DNA of 57,319 nt from SUG2458 sp051872335 (GCA_051872335.1 JBJEDT010000055.1:1-57319); one strand, 5' to 3'; shown: positions 1 through 8,479, counted from the stretch's first letter. Notes: generated by a model from the sequence alone, not told the origin. Program-made: numbers and translations.

Positions 1-11
1 ATTACTTTTTA

Positions 12-28
12 GAAATTTCTTAAATTTC
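12..28. repeat. Inverted repeat at left edge
   Basis: GAAATTT and AAATTTC face each other across a 3-base gap, a perfect 7-bp inverted repeat. It lies downstream of the rluD operon, where a gene off the left edge on the minus strand would begin. It could be an operator or a leader hairpin. Nothing else coding is seen in bases 1-182. Confidence 0.3.
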
Positions 29-115
29 CTATTGTTTTTTAATAGTTAGTCTCCTAATTTTTTTAAAAATACCACTTAATCACAATTTTGTAAATATTAT
101 AATTAAATAAAATAT

Positions 116-129
116 AAAAAGCGCTTTCA
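116..129. promoter_or_regulatory. cre-like (CcpA) site
   Basis: AAAAAGCGCTTTCA matches the catabolite-responsive element TGWAANCGNTNWCA at all positions except the first two bases. A TATAAT-like hexamer follows on the minus strand, so the site would overlap the -35 region of a gene beyond the left edge. In short AT-rich spacers such matches can be chance. Confidence 0.35.
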
Positions 130-151
130 TTTAATATAATTAAAAGTATTA

Positions 152-185
152 TAAATAAAAAATAACTGTACAAAAAGTACAGTTA
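152..185 (-). terminator. Terminator of the ileS-lspA-rluD operon
   Basis: On the minus strand a perfect 9-bp stem (163-171 with 177-185, 5-base loop) is followed by a T-rich tract. The stem contains the rluD stop codon. Confidence 0.8.
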
Positions 186-1088
186 CTCCATATTACTTAA
201 TATATTGTTGAAATAGTCAGGAATTGAAACTTCAAAGGACATTTCTTTTTTACTTCTTGGATGAATAAAAGTTATTCTAAATGCATGTAATAATTGTCCT
301 TTATCATATAAATAGTTTTTCTTGTTGCCATATACTGGATCACCTTCAATAGGATGACCAATATAATTCATATGAACTCTAATTTGATGAGTTCTACCAG
401 TTGTTAAACGACAAGAAACTAAAGTGTATTGATTAAATCTTTTTTCAACATGGAAATAAGTTATAGCATCTTTTCCATCCTTTAAATTAACTGCCATTTT
501 AAATCTATCATATGGATCACGTCCAATTGCAGCAATAATTTTTCCATCATCTTCTTTAATAACACCTTTAACAAGAGCTATATATTCACGATGCATTGTA
601 TGATCAACAAGTTGAGAAGCAATTCCATTGTGTGTAAAATCATTTTTACACACAACAATTAATCCAGAAGTGTCTTTATCAATACGATGAACAATACCAG
701 GACGTTTAACTCCGTTAATTCCACTTAAATCAGTGCAATGATATAGTAAAGCATTAACTAAAGTACCACTTGTATGGCCATTAGATGGATGAACGACCAT
801 TCCTTGAGGTTTATTAATAACGAGTAAATCTTCATCTTCATATAAAATATCAAGAGGAATATTTTCTGGTAAAACGTCAAGATCTACATTTTCTTTTTGT
901 TCAACAATTATTTCATCATTTTCTTTAATTCGACATGATGGTTTTGTCAATTTACCGTTTATTTTTATTAAACCTTCTTCAATCAAATTAATAATATTAT
1001 TTCGTGAAACATCAGTTAATTGGCTAGTTAAAAACTTATCGATTCTTTCACCTGAATATTCTTCTGTTACAAAAATTTTAGTTTTCAT
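183..1088 (-). CDS. rluD: RluA/RluD-family pseudouridine synthase
   Basis: Converts specific uridines of 23S rRNA to pseudouridine (YlyB/RluD family). The protein (301 aa) has an N-terminal S4 RNA-binding domain (about residues 10-70) and an RluA catalytic domain with the signature HRIDKDTSGL, whose Asp is the nucleophile, and the downstream GRTHQIRVH motif. I chose the ATG at 1088 because an AAAGGA ribosome site lies 8 bases before it; an in-frame ATG lies 9 bases upstream. It is the last gene after ileS and lspA, overlapping the end of lspA, the same arrangement as ileS-lspA-ylyB in Bacillus. The exact target uridine cannot be told from sequence. Confidence 0.9.
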   Translation of the reverse strand: MKTKIFVTEEYSGERIDKFLTSQLTDVSRNNIINLIEEGLIKINGKLTKPSCRIKENDEIIVEQKENVDLDVLPENIPLDILYEDEDLLVINKPQGMVVHPSNGHTSGTLVNALLYHCTDLSGINGVKRPGIVHRIDKDTSGLIVVCKNDFTHNGIASQLVDHTMHREYIALVKGVIKEDDGKIIAAIGRDPYDRFKMAVNLKDGKDAITYFHVEKRFNQYTLVSCRLTTGRTHQIRVHMNYIGHPIEGDPVYGNKKNYLYDKGQLLHAFRITFIHPRSKKEMSFEVSIPDYFNNILSNME

Positions 1089-1803
1089 CTTTTTCATCCT
1101 TTTTAAAAGAATTAACTAGTTCTTCTAAAGTTTTATAATTTTTCTTTAAATCTGATAAGTTATTCTCAGCAATATTAGTAGAAATAAGTTCTAATATTGA
1201 ATTGTATTGTTTCTTAGTATCTTCATCGGCACTATTAATTACTTCAATATATTTAGGTTGTAGTTCATCAATTTTTTTCTTATAAACATAAATTAATACT
1301 TCATCAACAATAGTAACTACCATTAATAAAATCACACCTATAACTAAAGATGAATCAGCTATATTAAATACTGGAAAATGATAGCTTGCAAATTGAAATG
1401 AAATAAAGTCGATAACACCAAATCCATAATAACGAGTACCAGGAACAAATTGTAGACAACGATCAATCATATTACCTACTGTTCCTGCAAGCATTAAATA
1501 AATGGAAATCAAAGTTAATTTCTTGAATTTTTTATAGTATTTAATAATAATAAATGTCATTGCTGCTGTTGCAAGAACAGAAATAATAGCTAAAATTTCT
1601 GGATGTTCTTCTAATATTGACCATGCAGCACCTGTATTACCATATAATTTAAAATAAAAGAAATTGTTTATAATTGTTAGATTAACATTTTTATCAAAAG
1701 CAATAACCTTAGTAACATAATCAAAAATTATTATTAATGGAATAAGCCACAAATATGATTTTAAAAACCATTTTAAACCTTTTAATATTTTTTCTTTAGT
1801 CAT
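1078..1803 (-). CDS. lspA: Lipoprotein signal peptidase II with long C-terminal tail
   Basis: Membrane aspartic protease that cuts the signal peptide of lipidated prolipoproteins. Four hydrophobic segments are visible, and the two catalytic Asp motifs are present (GNMIDR and FNIADS). The start at 1803 follows a GGTG six bases upstream; an alternative in-frame ATG is at 1815. Both starts overlap the end of ileS, implying translational coupling. The family is usually about 150-170 aa; this protein is 241 aa because about 65 charged residues rich in Lys, Glu and Asn follow the last membrane segment. That tail would lie in the cytoplasm and has no motif I recognise. Likely clients in this window are the lipoproteins at 40354 and 54877. 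Confidence 0.9.
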   Translation of the reverse strand: MTKEKILKGLKWFLKSYLWLIPLIIIFDYVTKVIAFDKNVNLTIINNFFYFKLYGNTGAAWSILEEHPEILAIISVLATAAMTFIIIKYYKKFKKLTLISIYLMLAGTVGNMIDRCLQFVPGTRYYGFGVIDFISFQFASYHFPVFNIADSSLVIGVILLMVVTIVDEVLIYVYKKKIDELQPKYIEVINSADEDTKKQYNSILELISTNIAENNLSDLKKNYKTLEELVNSFKKDEKDEN

Positions 1804-4558
1804 GTTTTTCACCATTTAATACATCTAGACATCTAGAACAAACATGAACATCTTCGACTTCAAATATTTCATCGACATAGTTCCAACAACGTTCACATTT
1901 GTGACCTTCATGTTTAACTACTTTTACTATACTTGTATCTGTTTCATATCCTTCTAAAGAATCAACAATTTCTAATGTGGAAACAACAAATAGTCTAGAT
2001 AATTCTTCTTTTGATACTTTGCTTAACATTGCTTTTGAATCTGAATCTTTAACTACTAATAATACCCTTGCTTCTTGAGCAGAACCTATATTACCTTCAC
2101 TACGTGCTACTTCTAAAGTTTTTAAAACATCACTTCTTACTGTTTTGAACTTATCATATTGTCTTAAGACATCTTCACCATAAGCATTTGTAATAACTGG
2201 ATAATCTAAAAGTTGAGCATATTTTGTTTTATTTAAATTTTCTAAGTCAAAACAAGAATAAACTTCTTCCATTGTAAAAGGAATAATTGGAGTTAATAAA
2301 CGTAATAAATTATCACAAACTTCAAATAATACTGTTTGAACTTGACGTCTTCTTAAAGAGTCTTTCTTTTCACAATATAAAATATCTTTTGCGAAATCTA
2401 GATAGAAAGAACTTAAATCACCTGCCATAAATTGAGTGATTTCACCAATTGCATTTGCAAATGAATATGTATCCATTGATTTAATAACAGTATTTTTGAC
2501 TTTTTCTAATTTAGCTAAAATAAATATATCAACAAGATCAAATTCACTTACTTTATCATTCGCTGAATTAAAATCACTTAAATTTCCTAATAAAAATTTA
2601 AATGTATTTCTAATTTTACGATATGTTTCAGATACTTGCTTGACCATATCTTCACCAAATTTAACATCAGATTGATAGTCAACAGAAGCAGTCCATAATC
2701 TTAAAATATCAGCACCATATGTATTTGCCATCTTCATTGGATCTACACCATTACCTTTAGATTTAGACATCTTTTCACCTGCTGAATCTTGAATAAATCC
2801 ATGAGTAACTACTTCTTTATAAGGAGCGTGTCCTGTGACAGCAGTTGAAATAATTAATGAAGAATTAAACCAACCACGATATTGGTCACTACCTTCTAAA
2901 TATAAATCAGCAGGATGTCCTAAACCTCTTCTTTTCATAACTGCTAAAGAAGAAGAACCAGAGTCAAACCAAACATCCATAATGTCATTTTCTTTTGTAA
3001 ATAATCCATTAGGGGAATGTTCATTTGTGTATTCTTCTGGTAATAGTTCTTTTGCTTCTTTTTCAAACCAAATATTGCTACCATGTTCTAAGAATAATTC
3101 GGAAACATGATCAAATACTTCTTTTTCAATAATTGGAGTACTATCTTCAGCATAGAAAATAGGGATTGGTACACCCCATGCTCTTTGACGAGAAATACAC
3201 CAGTCACCACGATCATGAATCATATTATGAATACGTGTTTCACCCCATGCAGGAACCCAATTAACTTTTTCTATTTCATTTAGTAGTTTTTCTCTAATTG
3301 GATCAATTGAACAGAACCATTGTGGAGTTGCTCTAAATATTAATGGTTTATTAGTTCTCCAGTCATGAGGATATGAGTGTGTGATTTTTGTAGCTTTTAA
3401 TAAAGCACCTAAATCTTCTAATTTTTTAAGAACAACAGGATTTGCATCTTCGTAGAATAACCCTTTTAAGTCTTCACCAGCTTCTTCCATCATATAACCT
3501 TTAGAATCAACTGGACAAAGAGGAGGTAAGTTATATTTAACGCCAACTTTAAAGTCATCTTCACCATGACCAGGAGCAGTATGAACTGAACCAGTACCAG
3601 CATCAGCAGTAACATGATCTCCTAAAATGACAACTGAAGTACGATCATACATTGGATGTTTTATTAAAATATATTCAAATTCTGAACCTTTATGTTCTGA
3701 AATAAGTTCGCATTCTTGTAATTCTAATTCATTTACAATTGCATCTTTTAATTCTTGTAAAAATACGAATTTACCTTTTTCAGTTTTATAAACACCATAA
3801 TCAAAATCTGGATTAACACAAATTGCTAAGTTTGCAGGCATTGTCCAAGGAGTAGTTGTCCAAATAACAAAACTTGTATCATTATCTAAAACTCCTTTTC
3901 CATCTACTACTTTAAATGCAACATAAATTGCATATGAAGTAACATCATGATATTCAATTTCAGCTTCAGCTAGGGCAGACTCACTACTTGGAGACCAATA
4001 AACTGGTTTTAATCCTTTGAAAATCAAACCATCAAGTGCCATTTTAGCAAATACATTAACTTGTTCAGCTTCAAATTCGTGTTGTAATGTCATGTAGCGA
4101 TGATCAAAATCAGCTAAAACTCCAATTCGTTGAATTTGACCCATTTGTAATTGAACTTGCTGATGTGCAAATTCCTCACATTTTTTTCTAAATTCATGTA
4201 AAGGAGTTGTTTTTCTATTGATACCTTTTTTTGTAATTACATTTTCAATAGGTAATCCATGAGTATCCCAACCAGGAATAAATGGACAATAAAAACCACT
4301 CATATTTTTATAGCGAACGATAAAGTCTTTTAATAATCTGTTTAACATGTGACCACAGTGCATATTGCCATTTGCATATGGAGGACCATCATGTAACATA
4401 AACTCTTTACTACCTTTATGAGTAGCATTTTTCTCTACCATTAAATTATAAAGATCATCTTTAATCCATTGCTCAACCATTTTAGGTTCTTTTTGAGAAA
4501 GATTACCTCTCATTTCAAAACTAGTTTTAGGCATTAATAATGTTGTTTTTAATTCCAT
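1796..4558 (-). CDS. ileS: Isoleucyl-tRNA synthetase
   Basis: Class Ia synthetase that charges tRNA-Ile. The 920-aa protein has the HIGH-type motif HCGH at residues 67-70, the KMSKS loop in the second half (GEKMSKSKGN), the inserted CP1 editing domain between them, and a C-terminal zinc knuckle with two C-x2-C pairs in the last 40 residues. An AAAGGAG ribosome site precedes the ATG. It is preceded by a T-box leader, so transcription should rise when uncharged tRNA-Ile accumulates. It follows sepF and precedes lspA, as in the Bacillus cell-division/ileS region; divIVA and the other ylm genes are absent. Confidence 0.97.
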   Translation of the reverse strand: MELKTTLLMPKTSFEMRGNLSQKEPKMVEQWIKDDLYNLMVEKNATHKGSKEFMLHDGPPYANGNMHCGHMLNRLLKDFIVRYKNMSGFYCPFIPGWDTHGLPIENVITKKGINRKTTPLHEFRKKCEEFAHQQVQLQMGQIQRIGVLADFDHRYMTLQHEFEAEQVNVFAKMALDGLIFKGLKPVYWSPSSESALAEAEIEYHDVTSYAIYVAFKVVDGKGVLDNDTSFVIWTTTPWTMPANLAICVNPDFDYGVYKTEKGKFVFLQELKDAIVNELELQECELISEHKGSEFEYILIKHPMYDRTSVVILGDHVTADAGTGSVHTAPGHGEDDFKVGVKYNLPPLCPVDSKGYMMEEAGEDLKGLFYEDANPVVLKKLEDLGALLKATKITHSYPHDWRTNKPLIFRATPQWFCSIDPIREKLLNEIEKVNWVPAWGETRIHNMIHDRGDWCISRQRAWGVPIPIFYAEDSTPIIEKEVFDHVSELFLEHGSNIWFEKEAKELLPEEYTNEHSPNGLFTKENDIMDVWFDSGSSSLAVMKRRGLGHPADLYLEGSDQYRGWFNSSLIISTAVTGHAPYKEVVTHGFIQDSAGEKMSKSKGNGVDPMKMANTYGADILRLWTASVDYQSDVKFGEDMVKQVSETYRKIRNTFKFLLGNLSDFNSANDKVSEFDLVDIFILAKLEKVKNTVIKSMDTYSFANAIGEITQFMAGDLSSFYLDFAKDILYCEKKDSLRRRQVQTVLFEVCDNLLRLLTPIIPFTMEEVYSCFDLENLNKTKYAQLLDYPVITNAYGEDVLRQYDKFKTVRSDVLKTLEVARSEGNIGSAQEARVLLVVKDSDSKAMLSKVSKEELSRLFVVSTLEIVDSLEGYETDTSIVKVVKHEGHKCERCWNYVDEIFEVEDVHVCSRCLDVLNGEKHD

Positions 4559-4574
4559 AATAACATCTCCTTTA

Positions 4575-4806
4575 AATAAAAAAACGCCCTATTCTAAGGA
4601 CGTTATAAACGCGGTACCACCTTAGTTTTAGATATAAAATATCTAACACTTATTACTGTCGATAACGGGACAAAACGTCTTAATTTACATTATCAATTAA
4701 GCAGCTAGTAAGTGATAAACTATATTTCATTACGGTAACCTTGCACCATTTGTTACCTCGCTAAGAAAGAGGAAATATAATCCGTGTCTTCATTATTGCC
4801 TTTCTT
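4575..4806 (-). ncRNA. T-box riboswitch leader of ileS
   Basis: Minus-strand leader with the T-box core AAGGTGGTACCGCG (4610-4623), preceded by a stem III hairpin (GTTAGAT...ATCTAA) and a stem I whose apical part carries a GGTG loop. After the T-box comes a terminator: stem ACGTCC/GGGCGT (about 4585-4605) followed by a run of T. Uncharged tRNA would stabilise the antiterminator and allow ileS transcription. A candidate Ile specifier ATC lies at 4714-4716 (read on the minus strand) just after the stem I apical region; this placement is tentative. Confidence 0.9.
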
Positions 4807-4811
4807 TGATA

Positions 4812-4839
4812 TTATTACATATATAATGTGTTTTATCAA
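4812..4839 (-). promoter_or_regulatory. Promoter of ileS leader
   Basis: TTGATA (4834-4839) and TAATAA (4812-4817), both read on the minus strand, are separated by 16 bases and lie immediately upstream of the T-box RNA. Confidence 0.55.
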
Positions 4840-4854
4840 ACACAAAATTAAAAT

Positions 4855-5229
4855 TTATATTTTTTCACGTGAAAACAAATAGATATTAAAATCTAACTTT
4901 TTGCGATAACCATCAATTACAAAAATAACACCACTTAAAAAATCAATGGCTCTATATTTTTGTTTATTATCTAAATTAGTAATATCTACGATAACATCTT
5001 GATTACAAATTAAGGCTTTTGCTACTTCCTGTACTTCTAAATAATGTTTTAATGTATAAATCTGAGGTTGTTTAGTATATGTTATATTTTCACGTGGAAT
5101 TTGAATAAATTTTGTTTCGTTATTCTTCTTAGAATCAAAAGATCTTTTAAAATTATCTGTTTCAATTATCGATCTATCATTTTCGTTAGGTAAGAACCAT
5201 TCTTTTAATTTTTCTTTTACATTACTCAT
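4855..5229 (-). CDS. sepF: Cell division protein SepF
   Basis: SepF polymerises into rings that bundle FtsZ and tether it to the membrane. The 124-aa protein has a short charged N-terminus that could form the amphipathic membrane anchor (residues 1-15), a variable linker, and the SepF core (about 40-124). The core keeps the VDITNLDNKQKYRAIDFLSG stretch equivalent to the conserved R-x-x-D-F-L-[SA]-G signature. It starts one base after the sigG stop codon, so it is probably co-transcribed with the sigma factor genes. Bacillus also has sepF (ylmF) downstream of sigG. ftsZ and ftsA are not in the window. Confidence 0.85.
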   Translation of the reverse strand: MSNVKEKLKEWFLPNENDRSIIETDNFKRSFDSKKNNETKFIQIPRENITYTKQPQIYTLKHYLEVQEVAKALICNQDVIVDITNLDNKQKYRAIDFLSGVIFVIDGYRKKLDFNIYLFSREKI

Positions 5230-5230
5230 A

Positions 5231-6004
5231 CTAGAAATATTTCCTTAATTGTTTTAAAGCATTTTTTTCAAGTCGAGAAACTTGCGCTTGTGAAATACCA
5301 TAATCCTCAGCTAATTCAAGTTGCGTTTCTCCTTCATAATATCTTCGATAAATTATTTCTTTCTCAAACACACTTAAAGAATCTATCCCATTTTTTAATG
5401 ACAATAGATTATTAAAGCGTTCTACATTATTCATTTCCACAGGAATAACATCCATTAAATCAATGGATTCATTAAAATCATTATACAAAGGTTCATTTAA
5501 AGATAATACTTGATTCATGGCTTCAAAACATTCGGCTACTTCATATGATGTTAAATTTAAGATTTTTGCCAATTCTTCGTTAGTTGGTTCTTTATGATTT
5601 TCTTCAATAAATTTTTCTTTAGCTTTTATAGCCTTATATCCACGATCTTTAATTTGCCTTGATATTCTTAATAATGAATTATCACGTAAATATCTTTTAA
5701 TTTCACCTAAAATCATAGGAACAGCATATGTCGAAAATTTTACATTTTGGTTAATGTCAAAATTATCAATAGCTTTTATCAACCCAACAACTCCAATTTG
5801 AAAAATATCATCGAGATTATCTATTCTTTTACTAAATTTATTGGTAATAGATAAAACAAGTTTCATGTTTCCTAAAATTAGGTGTTCCTTTGCACTTTTA
5901 TCACCATTATGATATGCAATTAGTAATTCTGTACTTTCTTTTGGTGGTAATGACTTAAGATAGGAAGTATTAACTCCTGTTATTTCAACTTTATGTTTTG
6001 CCAA
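5231..6004 (-). CDS. sigG: Sporulation sigma factor SigG (forespore)
   Basis: RNA polymerase sigma factor for late forespore genes. Sigma region 2 (DDIFQIGVVGLIKAIDNFD; KFSTYAVPMI), region 3 and region 4 (QLELAEDYGISQAQVSRLEK) are all present. The start chosen is a TTG at 6004: AGGAGA lies 7 bases upstream, and the protein then begins MAKHKVEITGV, matching the SigG family N-terminus. An ATG 33 bases further upstream (6037) would overlap the sigE stop region and add 11 residues not found in the family. The resulting 257 aa is the usual length. The gene sits between sigE and sepF in the Bacillus order. Confidence 0.93.
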   Translation of the reverse strand: MAKHKVEITGVNTSYLKSLPPKESTELLIAYHNGDKSAKEHLILGNMKLVLSITNKFSKRIDNLDDIFQIGVVGLIKAIDNFDINQNVKFSTYAVPMILGEIKRYLRDNSLLRISRQIKDRGYKAIKAKEKFIEENHKEPTNEELAKILNLTSYEVAECFEAMNQVLSLNEPLYNDFNESIDLMDVIPVEMNNVERFNNLLSLKNGIDSLSVFEKEIIYRRYYEGETQLELAEDYGISQAQVSRLEKNALKQLRKYF

Positions 6005-6040
6005 GCATAGTTCTCCTATGCCTTTTATTATTGGCAAATT

Positions 6041-6730
6041 TTATTTTGTTAAACCTATTTTTAATTTCTGTAATATTTTCTTTTCTAATCTAGAAATGTA
6101 GGATTGTGAAATCCCTAAAAAATCTGCAACTTCTTTTTGAGTAAGTTCTTCGTTATCTTTTAAGCCAAATCGCATTTCAAGAATTTCTTTTTCCCTAGGC
6201 TTTAAATTTTTAAGACATTCTTGTAATGACTTTTTATCTTCTTCAAAATTTATTTCATCAATTAAATGCGTCGGATCTCCACTAATTACATCACTTAACA
6301 GTAATTCATTACCATCATAATCTTTATTAAGTGGTTCATCTAAACTTACTTCTGTTTTTTGTCTTTGTTTTTTTCTTAGATACATTAAAATCTCATTTTC
6401 GATACATCGAGAAGCATAAGTAGCTAATTTAATATTTTTATCGGTTTTATAAGTATTTATACCTTTAATTAAACCTAATGTTCCAATAGATATTAAGTCT
6501 TCTAAATTATATATATCATTTTCAAAACGTTTAGCTACATAAACCACTAAGCGTAAATTATGCTCAATTAAAATATTACGTGCTTCAATAGATCCTTCTC
6601 TAAACAAAGAAACTTGTAATATTTCCTCTTCATTACTTAAAGGTGGAGGTAATAATATTTTTCCATTTATATAAGCTACGCTTCCATCTTTAAAAATTAA
6701 ATTTAATAATTTTGATAGAATATTTTTCAT
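6041..6730 (-). CDS. sigE: Sporulation sigma factor SigE precursor (mother cell)
   Basis: First mother-cell sigma factor, made as an inactive membrane-associated precursor. Regions 2 to 4 are closely conserved (LEDLISIGTLGLIKGINTY, KLATYASRCIENEILMYLR, ISQSYISRLEKKI). The N-terminal pro-sequence is present but short: aligning YINGKILLPPPL with the Bacillus processing region puts the predicted cut between Ala19 and Tyr20, against residue 27 in B. subtilis. It has the expected amphipathic, Lys- and Leu-rich character. It is followed by sigG and preceded by its protease gene spoIIGA 6 bases upstream. Confidence 0.94.
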   Translation of the reverse strand: MKNILSKLLNLIFKDGSVAYINGKILLPPPLSNEEEILQVSLFREGSIEARNILIEHNLRLVVYVAKRFENDIYNLEDLISIGTLGLIKGINTYKTDKNIKLATYASRCIENEILMYLRKKQRQKTEVSLDEPLNKDYDGNELLLSDVISGDPTHLIDEINFEEDKKSLQECLKNLKPREKEILEMRFGLKDNEELTQKEVADFLGISQSYISRLEKKILQKLKIGLTK

Positions 6731-6736
6731 AAATTT

Positions 6737-7486
6737 TTATCCTAAATAGGCATTTAATAAACACTCACAACCATTAAAACTTTCATCTTGATCAAGTAAA
6801 GCAACATATACAACAACACTTGTTTTCTTATCATCAAAAGTTATTAATGCTTTTGTTAATTCCATGTCACTTGAGCCATTGATTGTATTAACATTTACTT
6901 TATTTGTTGTATTCATATATGAAAATGGCCAAGTTCTTCTTAAACAAAAAATGACAGGAACTCCATCACATTTTAAAGTATTACCTGTATCAAAATAACA
7001 CTTAAATTTAGCCTTTTTTCCATCAACACTTATAATTGCATCTGTTTTATAATTTCCTAGTCTATAAATGGAATCTATGCCTTTTGATACAAGTAGTAGA
7101 ATAATATTAAATAGTGGAGCAAATAAAATATAAAGAATAGCAGATGGTTTACATATTACAAGTATTCCATTTTTGAAATTTAAATCCGATGAGAAAAAGG
7201 ACAAACTTAATGACAAGAAAAGATAACAACTTATAAATTCTAAATATGGCCTTAAAAACTTCTTTTTATAGAAGAGAAAAAAGATTATACCATTTAATAC
7301 AAAAAATAAGATGAAGCCTAACCACCATTTTAAATAGATAAAAAATATTTGAATAAAATTACATAATATTAGCTTTATGAATCCCCTCCATTTTAAGCGG
7401 TAGCAATCAACAATCTGCATGAAATTGATGCTCACCATCGTTATGATAATATGTGAAATAACCATTAAATCTAAGTAGGCATTCAT
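6737..7486 (-). CDS. spoIIGA: Sporulation sigma-E processing peptidase SpoIIGA
   Basis: Membrane aspartic protease in the septum that activates pro-SigE on a signal from the forespore. About five hydrophobic helices fill residues 5-135, followed by a soluble protease domain with the catalytic motif FDTGNTLKCDG (Asp166). At 249 aa it is shorter than the about 310 aa of the Bacillus protein; the membrane half is complete, so the missing part is mainly at the C-terminus. GGAG precedes the ATG. Its direct neighbour is its substrate gene sigE. Confidence 0.9.
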   Translation of the reverse strand: MNAYLDLMVISHIIITMVSINFMQIVDCYRLKWRGFIKLILCNFIQIFFIYLKWWLGFILFFVLNGIIFFLFYKKKFLRPYLEFISCYLFLSLSLSFFSSDLNFKNGILVICKPSAILYILFAPLFNIILLLVSKGIDSIYRLGNYKTDAIISVDGKKAKFKCYFDTGNTLKCDGVPVIFCLRRTWPFSYMNTTNKVNVNTINGSSDMELTKALITFDDKKTSVVVYVALLDQDESFNGCECLLNAYLG

Positions 7487-7506
7487 CTTTTTTCTCCACA
7501 GTTTAT

Positions 7507-7540
7507 AATTTATCAGTTAAAATATAAAAATTTCGTCGAA
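7507..7540 (-). promoter_or_regulatory. Candidate Spo0A box and promoter of spoIIGA
   Basis: On the minus strand TTCGACG (7534-7540) matches the Spo0A box TTCGACA at six of seven bases. A TGA-TAAATT extended -10 (hexamer at 7507-7512) follows after 21 bases. In B. subtilis the spoIIG promoter likewise has an over-long spacer with a Spo0A box at the -35 region. Only one box was found. Confidence 0.4.
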
Positions 7541-7549
7541 CTATGAAAA

Positions 7550-7597
7550 AAATAAAACTTATATTAAGAAAAGAATAATTCTAATCTTAATATAAGT
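7550..7597 (-). terminator. Terminator of spo0A
   Basis: Perfect 13-bp stem (7557-7569 with 7585-7597) followed on the minus strand by a T-rich run. It separates spo0A from spoIIGA. Confidence 0.85.
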
Positions 7598-7604
7598 CAT
7601 TAAG

Positions 7605-8378
7605 TTAAATTGATATTGTTTTTTTCTTTTGAATTGCTAGGTGATCTGAAATCATTGCTATAAATTCTGAGTTTGTTGGTTTTGCTTTACTAGCTGAAAT
7701 TGTATAACCAAATATTTCATCTATTACATCAATATTACCTCTTGTCCAAGCTACTTCAATAGCATGTCTTATAGCTCTTTCAACTCTACTTCCGGTGGTT
7801 TTATATTTTGAAGCAATTTCAGGATATAAAACTTTTGTAATTCTTCCAATATAGTCTGGATTCTTATAAGTTTGAAGTATACCTGTTCTTAAATATGAAT
7901 AACCTTTGATATGTGCAGGAATTCCTACTTCATGAAGTAAATTGGTTATTCTTTTTTCAATGTCATTTTCTGTTGCAGTTCCTTCAGTACTAGATAAAGG
8001 CATTGAACTAAGTGTTCGTAAACAATCATTTACACTACTTGTAGTTAAAGGTTTAATTAAAAACATTTCTCCCCCAAGAGATGAAACTGAATTTAGAATT
8101 TTATCATTAACCATTGCACTAACTGTAACAATATGATTTACTGTTAAATCGCTTTTATCTTTAATACGTTTTAATAAATTAAATCCATCTAATTTTGGCA
8201 TAATTAAATCAGTAAATAAAATGTCAACTTTACCAAGTGCACGTAGTTTTTGAAATGCTTCTTCACCATTATTTGCTGTATCTATGACAAACATATTTGA
8301 TTGCATTGAAACAACTGACGAAATTAAAGAAACAACATCTGGACTATCGTCAACAATAAAAACTCTTAATTTTTCCAT
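7605..8378 (-). CDS. spo0A: Sporulation master regulator Spo0A
   Basis: Phosphorelay response regulator that starts sporulation. Residues 1-125 are a receiver domain with the acidic pair (VDD, residues 9-11), the phospho-acceptor Asp57 in FTDLIMPKLDG and the Lys of LIKPL. The C-terminal DNA-binding domain carries the highly conserved Spo0A signature SRVERAIRHAIEVAWTRG. I chose the ATG at 8378 because a strong AGGAGG lies just upstream; the longer frame opening at 8426 would add 16 unrelated residues. 257 aa is close to the usual 260-270. It lies downstream of spoIVB, the Bacillus order, but behind its own terminator-bounded spacer. No sensor kinase, Spo0F or Spo0B is in the window. Confidence 0.96.
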   Translation of the reverse strand: MEKLRVFIVDDSPDVVSLISSVVSMQSNMFVIDTANNGEEAFQKLRALGKVDILFTDLIMPKLDGFNLLKRIKDKSDLTVNHIVTVSAMVNDKILNSVSSLGGEMFLIKPLTTSSVNDCLRTLSSMPLSSTEGTATENDIEKRITNLLHEVGIPAHIKGYSYLRTGILQTYKNPDYIGRITKVLYPEIASKYKTTGSRVERAIRHAIEVAWTRGNIDVIDEIFGYTISASKAKPTNSEFIAMISDHLAIQKKKTISI

Positions 8379-8479
8379 ATAAAAATCTCCCTCCTTTTTT
8401 GAAATTAATGTCATTATAACAATCAAAAAATATTAATTTGCAAGAATATCCAAACTTTTGTTAAAAATAGTCGATAGCA

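Noticed and set aside
1796..4558. Use of TGA as tryptophan (Mycoplasma code)
   Set aside because: Tryptophan codons checked in ileS and glgB are TGG, and genes end at conserved positions with the standard code.
4580..4650. Near-identical 70-base segments as a mobile repeat
   Set aside because: Both copies lie at the same functional place in T-box leaders and have no terminal repeats or target duplications; two copies only were seen.
8468..8476. Spo0A box upstream of spo0A (AGTCGAT core)
   Set aside because: Only five of seven bases match and it sits next to the spoIVB terminator; too weak to list.
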